A stretch of DNA of 64,000 nucleotides, taken from positions 418,327 through 482,326 of the forward strand of contig JAWHQI010000611.1 of the NCBI GenBank assembly GCA_033032865.1, in the 5' to 3' direction. Source of the DNA: Dactylorhiza incarnata. Taxonomy: Eukaryota > Streptophyta > Magnoliopsida > Asparagales > Orchidaceae. Shown here one piece after another: positions 12,888 to 23,400 of the stretch (its first letter is position 1; each line of letters opens with the position of its first letter). The notes under the pieces are model-generated. The model ran no database searches and was not told where the DNA came from. It saw nothing but the letters and a program-made list of their open reading frames with translations. The position numbers and the translations under genes are program-made.

Positions 12888-14240
12888 TGCCCTTTGTTTT
12901 TTTAATTTAATTTTTGTAACCGCCGGTCTCTTTTTGTTGGCCGGGCGGTCAATATTTTGTAAACACTTTTTTTGGGAAATGAAATAGAAATTTTACCTGT
13001 CTGATTGTCCTTCTATTATTACTTACTTGTGATACCTTATCTTTTTTCTTTACTCTCTATGATCCAATCGTGCGGACATCTTGGTCTGAGCATAAGTAAT
13101 GATTGATTGTCTTCGAAGATCCTTTATCCAGCCCGCGCGATTATTCATTTGGATCTCAGGATATTCGATTTCTAATAACAGATAGATTCATGCGGCTATA
13201 ATTCGGATCGCGCGGCTTCTCTTCATTTGTAGATATTAAATACTTGCTGCTATGTAATGAATAACAACTTTCACGCAGTTCGGATTCAGTTCTGGCGAGT
13301 AATCCATTATGTCTAGAGATAACTTTTGCTAAGAAATAGCTTAACCTGATCGGTTAGAACACAATCCGAGCGACCACATATCCAAATCCAGGAATATCCA
13401 ATTCTGATTATTCATTCAGGGATGGATAATGCCCGGCCGGTTTAAAATTCAACCCGGATTATATAGCCAGATCCATAAGTATTGACTTGATGGAGTAGAG
13501 AGATAGATATATCCGATCGGTCAAAGTGTAACCCGAGCGATCACATAATTAGCTCCAGAAGTATCCAATTTTATAAAGGATGAATAATCCCGCCCGGTTT
13601 GAATACAACCCGGGCAATCAGATAATCTGTTCCGGAATCTTGATTAGGAATGGTCAGATCCGCCCGGTTAGAGTGCAGCCCGGGCGATCATATGAATAGA
13701 TTCAAAAACACTTTACTTAATAAAAGATGGGCATATCCGCCCGGTTAGAATGCAACCCGGGTAATCAGATTAGTCAGTCCCGGAAACATCCAACTTAGTT
13801 TAAAGATGTATAGATTCGCTCGGCTAGAATTCAATCCGGACAACCATATGATCCGAATGTAGAAATACCCAACTCATTTACGGATGGACAGATAGATAAA
13901 TTCGACCGGTCAGAATGAAATCTGAGCAACTATATATCATTTCCAGAAATATCAATCTTTATAGAAGATGAATGGACTCGCCCGGTTTGAATGTCACCCA
14001 GGTAATAGATGATCATCTTCGGAGATTTCCATCTTATAAAACATTGATAAGACCGCCCGGTTATATAACAACCTGGGTAACAGATAATCGGCTCCGGAGA
14101 TATCCAATTAAAAATTTGATAAGATCGCCCGGTTAAATAACAACCCGGGTAATCATATACTTGTCAGAGAATATCCCAACTTATATCCAATCAGACCGTT
14201 CGGTTTGGATGTTCAGACCGCTCGGTCTCATTTATCATAA
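12888..14240. repeat. 3' non-coding region of element A with ~75-80-bp palindromic repeats
   Basis: No gene. From about 13400 to 14170 a unit of ~75-80 bp recurs about ten times. Each has a pair of GC-rich half-sites such as CGCCCGGTT and AACCCGGGC separated by 6-8 nt (near 13430, 13510, 13590, 13660, 13735, 13813, 13893, 13977, 14052 and 14123). The linker between pairs is AT-rich. The region lies between the converging 3' ends of antisense gene B and pol. The matching region in element B is 51640-52480, in inverse orientation. Confidence 0.8.
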
Positions 14241-14362
14241 CCCTTTATTAGGGTAGACGAACACCTGTACCTGTCTTAACCATATCTTCCTCGAATGGTT
14301 TTATACAAGAAACCATAAGAGGCAAATGCCTTCCTGTAGAGAAAGAATAAGAAAAAGGTATG

Positions 14363-14673
14363 TACAGACTCAAATGACCAAGTGGGCAGGTGGGCCTCGG
14401 CGGCGAACATTGCTTTCCTCAAGTGGTCATAAGAGCTGTAAACGACTCATCCGCTCTCTTGCCTAGGGTTACAAGCTGAGTTGATCAATTGGGCAGGTGG
14501 GCCTCGGCGGCGAACATTGCTTTCCTCAGAGAGATCAACTCAGTTGTGGGCCCCACTAGGCACCATTTCGAGAGTACCTAAGAGTATTCGATGGTCACAG
14601 ACTATGATGATCAGTTGGGCAGGTGGGCCTCGGCGGCGAACATTGCTTTCCTCAGAAAGATCATCAAAGCTGT
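14363..14673 (-). other. Array of three stem-loops with constant apex and covarying stems
   Basis: Three units (14363-14440, 14461-14561, 14597-14673) share one apical segment; in the element's sense direction it starts GAGGAAAGCAATGTTCGCCG and ends GAGGCCCACCTGCCC. Each unit is enclosed by its own inverted repeat. Unit 1 has ATGACCA/TGGTCAT plus outer TACAG/CTGTA. Unit 2 has CTGAGTTGATC/GATCAACTCAG plus outer ACAA/TTGT and GCCTAG/CTAGGC. Unit 3 has TGATGATC/GATCATCA plus outer ACAG/CTGT. The stems differ in sequence but stay complementary, which indicates selection for pairing or origin by inverted duplication. Equivalent arrays sit in element B (51087-51501) and element D (63496-63915). Function unknown. 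Confidence 0.8.
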
Positions 14674-15024
14674 AACTATATACCTTCGGGGCATGATAGA
14701 GCTGACAATCACCTAGACCTCCCTTGATGCAGGGGTGTGTCAGATATCGGCCGGGATCCAAAATTCTGAAGACCACCGCAGCGGAATTGGCAAGCTACCA
14801 CTACATGTGTGCGAAAACTCCCGGCATCACATGGTCTTGGTGGGTTTTACGCTACGACTACAATCCGAGGGGGTTCGAGCAGAATTTGGCGATATCTCAG
14901 AGATTTAGGGAATGAGTTATGTATATTGAAATTCACAATGCATGGAACCATCAAACAAGAAGAAGTGTCAGTATGGGGCTTTTTATTTAATACCAAAAGA
15001 GATGTAAAGAATAAAAGAGATAAT
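14674..15024 (-). other. Spacer between pol end and stem-loop array
   Basis: No gene. The sequence is closely matched in element B (50735-51086) and element D (63159-63495), including a CTACATGTGTGCGAAAACTC block, so it is conserved non-coding 3' sequence of this lineage. No clear terminator was seen. Confidence 0.6.
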
Positions 15025-17640
15025 TCAAGGGTAGAATCGTTTAAGATCGTCACCGCTCCAAGTACGCGGGATGTCTTCCCCTTCACTGGTTTGGAGACGG
15101 TAGGCCCCATTCTTTAATACCTCTTTGATGATGAAAGGTCCTGCCCAATTAGGATCCAGCTTTCCAACATTACCAGACCTGGCTGCAGCATCTACCTTCT
15201 TTAATACTAAATCACCACTTGCAAACTGCTTTATTCTGACATTCTTGTCAAAATATTTTGCCATTCTCCTTTTAACTTCCTCCTGTCTGACAGTCGCTTC
15301 ATCCTGAAGTTCTTCGATCAGATCTAGATTATGCATGAGAGCCTTACTATTTTCATCTATCCAGGATTCTCCTCCTTCTTTGGCGTAAACAACTCTCGGA
15401 GTGACTACCTCGAATTCCACAGGGACGACGGCTTCGGAGCCATGAGATAATTTGAAGGGTGTCTCTCCGGTAGCTGAGGACGGAGTAGTACGAAGAGTCC
15501 AAAGGATGGAAGGAAGCTGGTCCGCCCAATTCCCTTTTTGATTTAAGACCCTTTTCATCAAGAGCTGCCGGATTTGCCTGTTAGCTGCTTCCACTTGACC
15601 ATTGGTCCTAGGATGATGAACTGAGGCAAACCGATGATCAACCCCGATCTGATCACAAAAGCTTATCATCTCCGAATTCTTAAATTGTGGGCCATTATCG
15701 GTAACAATTGCTAACGGAATTCCATGCCGGCAGATTATTTCCCCCCAGATGAAGTTTCTGACGATCTGAGTTGTTGTTTTTGCTAGCGCTTTTGCCTCAA
15801 TCCACTTACTGAAATAGTCGATCATTACAAGGATGAAACGGCGTTGACCGCTGGCCATCGGAAAAGGTCCCATAAGATCCATTCCCCATACTGCAAAAGG
15901 CCACGGCGCGGTTATCGACCTGAGTGACTGAGCAGGCAAATGCTGAAGAGGAGCGAACTTTTGGCACTGGACACATCGCCTGGCAAATGCTTCAGCATCT
16001 TTCCTCATGGTCGGCCAAAAATATCCCTGCCGCAAGATCCTTTTCTCCAAAGTCTTTGCTCCTGAATGACTACCGCACTCTCCCGAATGAATTTCCTGAA
16101 GTATAGCCGGGACCTCCTCTTCTGAAACGCACCGTGCTGAGGGAGAAATCAGAGTTTTCCTATACAAGACTCCTGCCATCAAGTAGTAGTAGGCTGCCTT
16201 TCTTCTGAATCTATTTCTGTCCTTGATTGACGAATGAAACTCCCCTTTTGACAGAAATAGTTCATAAGGATCTTTCCAGGAAGGATTTTGATCGATCTGC
16301 ATGAGCTCCTCTTCTTCCGTCCCATCTGTTGCCGGATGAAAAAGTTCTGAGGTCACCCCTCCGGATGGAAGACCAAACTTTGATAATTCGTCTGCCTCTT
16401 CATTCTGTGTTCTCGGAATGTGTTCGATGATGAAGGATTTGAATCTCCCAATTTCTTTCTTCGCTAGGAATAGATATTTTCTCAACATCGGTTCTCTTGT
16501 TTCATAATTCCCCAGAACCTGCGAAGCCATCACAAGAGAATCAGTTTTCACATGAACATGTTCTATCCCAAGCTCCTTCGCGAGTCTCAAGCCAGCCAAG
16601 AATGCTTCGTATTCGGCCTGGTTATTTGTAACTGAAAAGAAAAATTTGACAGCCTGCTCCAGCCTGACGCCATTTGGACTGATCAGAACCACTCCGGCTC
16701 CCACGGAGTTTCTGCCAGAAGCCCCATCCACATAAATGATCCAAGCCAAGGGAGATTGTACTCTCTGTTCTGGATTAGACTCTGTCGTGTCCACCAAGAA
16801 ATCTGCCAATACTTGTGCCTTTATTGCCGTTCTGGGAACGTATGATATTTCGAACTCGCTTAGCTCAATTGCCCATTTAGCCAACCTTCCTGAATGATCC
16901 GGCTTTTCTAAGATACTTTTTAGTGGATGATCCGAGACCACCTGAATGGGATGAGGCTGAAAATAGGGGCGGAGCCTTCGTGATGACATGACCAAAGCCA
17001 AGGCTAATTTCTCCAAGATTGAATATCTAGTTTCCGTATCTTTGAGGATGTGGCTGACATAATATATCAGAAACTGCTTCTTTTTCTCTTCCCGCACCAG
17101 GACAGAGCTTATCGCATCTGGGCCCACTCCCAGGTATAAGAATAGTGTTTCCCCTTCGCGAGGGCTTTGAAGAAGAGGGGTTGAGGTTAACTGCTTTTTC
17201 AACTGTTCAAAAGCATTGTCGCACTCCTTACTCCATTCGAACTTAGATCCCCCCCTAAGTGTTTTGAAAAATGGAGCGCTTTTATCCCCCGATTTGGAAA
17301 TGAATCGGCTCAATCCTGCAAGCCTCCCCCCAAGTTGTTGCACCTCTTTCGGGTTATGGGGAGGGTTCATATCCAGGATGGCTTTTATTTTATCGGGATT
17401 TGGTGCGAGGCCATCGGGAGTGAGAAGATGTCCCAGAAATTTTCCTTTGTTGGCCCCAAACACACATTTCAAAGGATTCAGTTTTAATTTAAACCTCCGC
17501 AGAGTAGCGAACGTCTCTACGAGGTCTTTCAGATGGATTGAAAAAGTTTTACTTTTTAGAAGAAGATCATCTACATATACTTCAAGATTTCTCCCTTTCT
17601 GTTTTTTGAACACTGTGTCCATCATCCTCTGATATGTCGC
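15025..17640 (-). CDS. pol: pol, C-terminal part: RT end, two RNase H regions, integrase (element A)
   Basis: An open frame with no stop covers the second half of the polyprotein. The reading frame should be entered at about 17640 from upstream pol; the nominal ATG at 17763 lies in a shifted segment. Seen in order: RT motif YVDD (near 17575); a connection region resembling Ty3 RNase H but with its first catalytic Asp position degenerate (LYLGVGPDA); an archaeal-type RNase H starting IYVDGAS (near 16740) with later Glu and Asp residues in place; an integrase zinc region ending CVQCQ (near 15970); an integrase core with WGMDLMGP, VTDNGPQF and QVEAANRQ (D, D and E); and a C-terminal NWAGPF motif ending LKRFYP. 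The archaeal-type RNase H after the old one is a Tat-lineage hallmark. It is cut from the first half of pol by the foldback insert, so it cannot give a polyprotein here. Confidence 0.9.
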   Translation of the reverse strand, partial: ATYQRMMDTVFKKQKGRNLEVYVDDLLLKSKTFSIHLKDLVETFATLRRFKLKLNPLKCVFGANKGKFLGHLLTPDGLAPNPDKIKAILDMNPPHNPKEVQQLGGRLAGLSRFISKSGDKSAPFFKTLRGGSKFEWSKECDNAFEQLKKQLTSTPLLQSPREGETLFLYLGVGPDAISSVLVREEKKKQFLIYYVSHILKDTETRYSILEKLALALVMSSRRLRPYFQPHPIQVVSDHPLKSILEKPDHSGRLAKWAIELSEFEISYVPRTAIKAQVLADFLVDTTESNPEQRVQSPLAWIIYVDGASGRNSVGAGVVLISPNGVRLEQAVKFFFSVTNNQAEYEAFLAGLRLAKELGIEHVHVKTDSLVMASQVLGNYETREPMLRKYLFLAKKEIGRFKSFIIEHIPRTQNEEADELSKFGLPSGGVTSELFHPATDGTEEEELMQIDQNPSWKDPYELFLSKGEFHSSIKDRNRFRRKAAYYYLMAGVLYRKTLISPSARCVSEEEVPAILQEIHSGECGSHSGAKTLEKRILRQGYFWPTMRKDAEAFARRCVQCQKFAPLQHLPAQSLRSITAPWPFAVWGMDLMGPFPMASGQRRFILVMIDYFSKWIEAKALAKTTTQIVRNFIWGEIICRHGIPLAIVTDNGPQFKNSEMISFCDQIGVDHRFASVHHPRTNGQVEAANRQIRQLLMKRVLNQKGNWADQLPSILWTLRTTPSSATGETPFKLSHGSEAVVPVEFEVVTPRVVYAKEGGESWIDENSKALMHNLDLIEELQDEATVRQEEVKRRMAKYFDKNVRIKQFASGDLVLKKVDAAARSGNVGKLDPNWAGPFIIKEVLKNGAYRLQTSEGEDIPRTWSGDDLKRFYP

Positions 17641-19133
17641 CCCCCGCATTTTTGAGCCCGAAGGGCATGACAAGATAACAATAACATCCATCATTGGTAA
17701 TGAAGGATGTATGCGGGATATCAGGTTTGTGCATCTTAATCTGGTGATAACCAGAAAACGCATCTAGGAAGCTCATGAAATTATATCCTACCGCGGAATC
17801 AACTAAAACATCTATCCGAGGCAAGGGATAACAATCTTTGGGGCATGCTTTATTGAGCTTCGTGAAGTCCACGCACATGCGCCACTTCCCACCAGATTTT
17901 GGAACCATTACAATGTTTGACATCCACGTTGGATATTGAATTTCAGAAACAAAACCCGCTTTCAGGAGCTTGGAAACCTCCTCTCTGATGGGCAATGCCA
18001 GCTTTGTTGCCACCTCCCTATTCTTTTGCTGGATCGGCTTGAATTCAGGAGAGACGTTGAGGTGATGGCACGCTACATCTGGATCTACCCCAGGCATGTC
18101 CTCCGCTGACCAGGCGAAGATGTCCAAGTTCTCCAACAGACAGGAAGTTAGTTGAGCTTTTTCCTCCTCCGACAGCTCGGCGTTGATGATAAGCCTTTTC
18201 TCTTCCCCCTCAGCAATGGGGATCTCTTGGGTCTCCTGGGCAGGTTCCAAGAAAACTCCTTTCCGCTCTGTGCTTTCTTTGATTTCCTCAGGGAATTTGG
18301 ACACCTTGTGGATGTCATTTTGAGCCTCGCAAAGTGGTGCCTCGGTGATCATATTAACTGTCTTCACATAACATTCACGTGCAACCCTTGGATCGCTTCG
18401 GATCTGATATTGACGTCCCTCAGCGGCGAATTTCAAGGCCAAATGAAAAGTAGATACTACAGCTCTGTAAGCGTTCAGAATTGGCCTTCCGAAAATTGCA
18501 CAGTAGCTGCTTGGGGCTTCCACCACCACGAAGTTTATTAGCTTCGTTATACCCCCCAGCGATACCAAAAGCTTTACGCACCCCTCTACTTCTTTCTTCT
18601 CTCCCGAGAAGCCATAGAGGGGCCCTTCTGTGGAGAGCAAAGACTTCCCAGTCTTAAGGGCTTCAAACGTTTCGCGGAAGATGAGATTAACTGAGCTGCC
18701 GGTATCAACCAGGATTTTATGCACGGTGTAGTTTTCAATAACCGCCTTTATCACCACTGCATCATCAAAAGGATTTGCATTTGGGGACAGATCTTCCTGG
18801 CCAAAGGTAACGACCGCCCTTTCTGGAGTAGAAGTGGAGGCGACTGCCACTTCTTGCTTCATAACTCTCCCGATGCTAGACTTTCGAGAAGATTCTACTC
18901 CTGCCCCACCATGAATGCAATAGACGTTGCCAAGAGGGCCAACGTCATTCACCTCTATACATTCGGTTGTGGGATGTATATCCCCATAGCAACCTGCTTC
19001 TTCCACATCTGCACACTCCCATGTCACTTCGACTGCCTCCTTCTTCTTCTCAACTCGCGGTTCAACCGGAGTTTCTTGCCGAATCAACCCCCGAAGCTTT
19101 CCCTCTTTCAGGAGTTTTTCTATCAACCACCGG
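17641..19133 (-). pseudogene. Duplicated pol block (protease to RT) left of the insert
   Basis: This ~1.49-kb block repeats, in the same orientation, the sequence at 28968-30449: the end of gag-like linker, the protease with DTGSS, and RT up to VMPFGLKNAG. By eye the two copies differ at a few percent of sites. It joins 15025-17640 with one extra C in a C-run near 17640, which shifts the frame (LKNAGG instead of LKNAGATYQ). At the other end it stops inside pol at 19133, where the inverted LTR begins. It is a partial, frameshifted extra copy rather than part of the original polyprotein. Confidence 0.85.
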
Positions 19134-20480
19134 TGTTGAATCCAAAATTGCACCTCCACGATCTACTTGAGGGGATTGGGGGAAAAGGAGGCCGCGAGCA
19201 GCTGGTTACTTGGGTCGCGAGTGAAGAGGGGAGAAGAAGAGAGGGCCGCTAGCTTGCGGCGAGGCCAGACTTCGCCCGTCGCGGCAAAAGCCACTCCTGC
19301 GACGGGCTTTCCCTTTATTCAATAATCTGTCTTACAACTTGCCACTTTTAGTACATGGAAATGAAATGAGTACAAGAGGATGACAGATAAGAAAGACAAG
19401 TCGCCCAGGCTGTTTTGCTGAGGCCGCCCGGCCTGTTTCTTGAGGTCGCCCAGGCTGCTTTGTTGAGGCCGCCCGACCTGTTTCTTGAGGTCGCCCGGGC
19501 TGCTTTGTTGAGGTCGCTCGGAAAGGCCGCAGCTAGGTGCGGTCTGGCTGTTTCTAGCCGCTAGTTTTGCCCCCAACTTGCCTGTCCTTTGTTCATGGTC
19601 GAGGGTCCTATTTATAGGCTCTAGGTCGATTTCGTCACCTCCGGTGAGCCGGTGACTGGATCCCTACCTGCGCGGTCTGAAGGAAGAGGTCGTCCGGCTT
19701 GGCGGCCTGACGGAGGAGGCCGCCACTGCTGGGCGGTCTGACGGAGGAAGCCGCCCCTGCTGGGCGGCCTGACGGAGGAGGCCGCCCCTGCTGGGCGGCC
19801 TGACGGAGGAGGCCGCCCCTGCTGGGCGGCCTGACGGAGGAGGCCGCCCCTGCTGGGCGGTCTGACAGAGGAGGCCGCCCCTGCTGGGCGGTCTGACGGA
19901 GGAGGCCGCCCCTGCTGGGCGGTCTGACGGAGGAGGCCGCCCCTGCGGGGCGGTCTGACGGAGTAGGACGCCCCTGCCGGGCGGTCTGACGGAGGAGGCC
20001 GCCCCTGCTGGGCGGTCTGACGGAGGAGGCCGCCCCTGCTGGGCGGTCTGACGGAGGAGGCCGCCCCTGCTGGGCGGTCTGACGGAGGAGGCCGCCCCTG
20101 CTGGGCGGTCTGACGGAGTAGGCCGCCCCTGCCGGGCGGTCTGACGGAGGAGGCCGCCCCTGCTGGGCGGTCTGACGGAGGAGGACGCCCCTGCCGGGCG
20201 GTCTGACGGAGGAGGCCGCCCCTGCTGGGCGGTCTGACGGAGGAGGCCGCCCCTGCTGGGCGGTCTGACGGAGGAGGCCGCTCCTGCTGGGCGGTCTGAC
20301 GGAGGAGGCCGCCCCTGCTGGGCGGTCTGACGGAGTAGGCCGCCCCTGCCGGGCGGTCTGACGGAGGAGGCCGCCCCTGCTGGGCGGTCTGACGGAGGAG
20401 GCCGCCCCTGCTGGGCGGTCTGACGGAGGAGGCCGCCCCTGCTGGGCGGTCTGACGGAGGAGGCCGCCCCTGCTGGGCGG
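19134..20480 (-). repeat. LTR2 copy a, truncated, inverted
   Basis: Minus-strand LTR of the second family. The U5 end is at 19134; the U5 stem-loop is at 19274-19307, then tandem ~54-bp GC-rich units at ~19400-19510, the TATA box near 19612 (minus) and the 31-bp U3 minisatellite from ~19720. It is cut at 20480 and joined directly to the 81-bp array, so the start of the LTR (TGTTTACCC) is missing. Confidence 0.88.
19720..20480 (-). repeat. 31-bp U3 minisatellite of LTR2 a
   Basis: About 24 tandem copies of a 31-bp unit built from GACCGCCC-AGCAG-GGGCGGCC and a CCTCCTCCGT spacer. The two halves can pair around the AGCAG loop. The count differs between LTR copies: about 31 at 27450-28410 and about 21 at 42890-43560. 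Confidence 0.88.
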
Positions 20481-23400
20481 TACTCGCGGTATGTTATATT
20501 TCATACCTGCTTTATGTTCTGTTTTGCAGAGATTAGCAGGTATTCGCGGGTTCTCTTCAGGTACTCGCGTATTAGATTGTTTTATACCTGCTTTATGTTT
20601 TGTTTTGCAGAGATTAGCAGGTATTCGCGAGTTCTCTTCAGGTACTCGCGTATTAGATTGTTTTATACCTGCTTTATGTTCTGTTTTGCAGATATTAGCA
20701 GGAATTCGCGAGTTCTCATCAGGTACTCGCATAATAGATTGTTTTATACCTGCTTTATGTTCTGTTTTTGCAGACATTAGCAGGTATTCGCGAGTTCTCA
20801 TCAGGTACTCGTGTATTAGATTGTTTTATACCTGCTTTATGTTCTGTTTTGCAGATATTAGCAGGTATTCGCGAGTTCTCTTCAGGCACTCACGTTATAT
20901 TGTATGTCTGCTTTATGTTCTGTTTTGCAGATATTAGCAGGTATTCGCGAGTTCTCATCAGGTACTCGCATAATAGATTGTTTTATACCTGCTTTATGTT
21001 CTATTTTTGCAGATATTAGCAGGAATTCGCGAGTTCTCATCAGGTACTCGCGTATTAGATTGTTTTATACCTGCTTTATGTTCTGTTTTGCAGAGATTAG
21101 CAGGTATTCGCGAGTTCTCTTCAGGTACTCGCGTATTAGATTGTTTTATACCTGCTTTATGTTCTGTTTTGCAGATATTAGCAGGTATTCGCGAGTTCTC
21201 ATCAGGTACTCGCATAATAGATTGTTTTATACCTGCTTTATGTTCTGTTTTTGCAGACATTAGCAGGTATTCGCGAGTTCTCATCAGGTACTCGCGTATT
21301 AGATTGTTTTATACCTGCTTTATGTTCTGTTTTGCAGATATTAGCAGATATTCGCGAGTTCTCTTCAGGTACTCACGTATTAGATTGTTTTATACCTGCT
21401 TTATGTTCTGTTTTGCAGATATTAGCAGGTATTCGCGAGTTCTCTTCAGGTACTCGCGTATTAGATTGTTTTATACCTGCTTTATGTTCTGTTTTGCAGA
21501 TATTAGCAGGTATTCGCGAGTTCTCTTCAGGTACTCGCGTATTAGATTGTTTTATACCTGCTTTATGTTCTGTTTTGCAGATATTAGCAGGTATTCGCGA
21601 GTTCTCTTCAGGTACTCGCGTATTAGATTGTTTTATACCTGCTTTATGACCTTCTTTGCAGATATTAGGAGGTATTCGCGAGTTTTCTTCAGATACTCGC
21701 GTTATGTTATATTTCATACCTGCTTTATGTTCTGTTTTGCAGAGATTAGCAGGTATTCGCGAGTTCTCTTTAGGTACTCGCGGTATGTTATATTTCATAC
21801 CTGCTTTATGTTCTGTTTTGCAGAGATTAGCAGGTATTCGCGGGTTCTCTTCAGGTACTCGCGTATTAGATTGTTTTATACCTGCTTTATGTTCTGTTTT
21901 GCAGAGATTAGCAGGTATTCGCGAGTTCTCTTCAGGTACTCGCGTATTAGATTGTTTTATACCTGCTTTATGTTCTGTTTTGCAGATATTAGCAGGTATT
22001 CGCGAGTTCTCATCAGGTACTCGCATAATAGATTGTTTTATACCTGCTTTATGTTCTGTTTTTGCAGACATTAGCAGGTATTCGCGAGTTCTCATCAGGT
22101 ACTCGCGTATTAGATTGTTTTATACCTGCTTTATGTTCTGTTTTGCAGATATTAGCAGATATTCGCGAGTTCTCTTCAGGTACTCGCGTTATATTGTTTG
22201 TCTGCTTTATGTTCTGTTTTGCAGATATTAGCAGGTATTCGCGAGTTCTCTTCAGGTACTCGCGTATTAGATTGTTTTATACCTGCTTTATGTTCTGTTT
22301 TGCAGATATTAGCAGGTATTCGCGAGTTCTCTTCAGGTACTCGCGTATTAGATTGTTTTATACCTGCTTTATGTTCTGTTTTGCAGATATTAGCAGGTAT
22401 TCGCGAGTTCTCTTCAGGTACTCGCGTATTAGATTGTTTTATACCTGCTTTATGTTCTGTTTTGCAGATATTAGCAGGTATTCGCGAGTTCTCTTCAGGT
22501 ACTCGCGTATTAGATTGTTTTATACCTGCTTTATGTTCTGTTTTGCAGATATTAGCAGGTATTCGCGAGTTCTCTTCAGGTACTCGCGTATTAGATTGTT
22601 TTATACCTGCTTTATGACCTGCTTTGCAGATATTAGTAGGTATTCGCGAGTTCTCTTCAGGCACTCGCGTTATATTGTATGTCTGCTTTATGTTCTGTTT
22701 TGCAGATATTAGCAGGTATTCGCGAGTTCTCATCAGGTACTCGCATAATAGATTGTTTTATACCTGCTTTATGTTCTATTTTTGCAGATATTAGCAGGAA
22801 TTCGCGAGTTCTCATCAGGTACTCGCGTATTAGATTGTTTTATACCTGCTTTATGTTCTGTTTTGCAGAGATTAGCAGGTATTCGCGAGTTCTCTTCAGG
22901 TACTCGCGTATTAGATTGTTTTATACCTGCTTTATGTTCTGTTTTGCAGATATTAGCAGGTATTCGCGAGTTCTCATCAGGTACTCGCATAATAGATTGT
23001 TTTATACCTGCTTTATGTTCTGTTTTTGCAGACATTAGCAGGTATTCGCGAGTTCTCATCAGGTACTCGCATATTAGATTGTTTTATACCTGCTTTATGT
23101 TCTGTTTTGCAGATATTAGCAGATATTTGCGAGTTCTCTTCAGGTACTCGCGTTATATTGTATGTCTGCTTTATGTTCTGTTTTGCAGATATTAGCAGGT
23201 ATTCGCGAGTTCTCTTCAGGTACTCGCGTATTAGATTGTTTTATACATGCTTTATGTTCTATTTTGCAGATATTAGCAGGTATTCGCGAGTTCTCTTCAG
23301 GTACTCGCGTATTAGATTGTTTTATACCTGCTTTATGTTCTGTTTTGCAGATATTAGCAGGTATTCGCGAGTTCTCATCAGGTACTCGCGTATTAGATTG

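Noticed and set aside
19720..20480. Possible CRISPR-like array of ~31-bp repeats
   Set aside because: Repeats are directly adjacent with no unique spacers, in plant LTR context.
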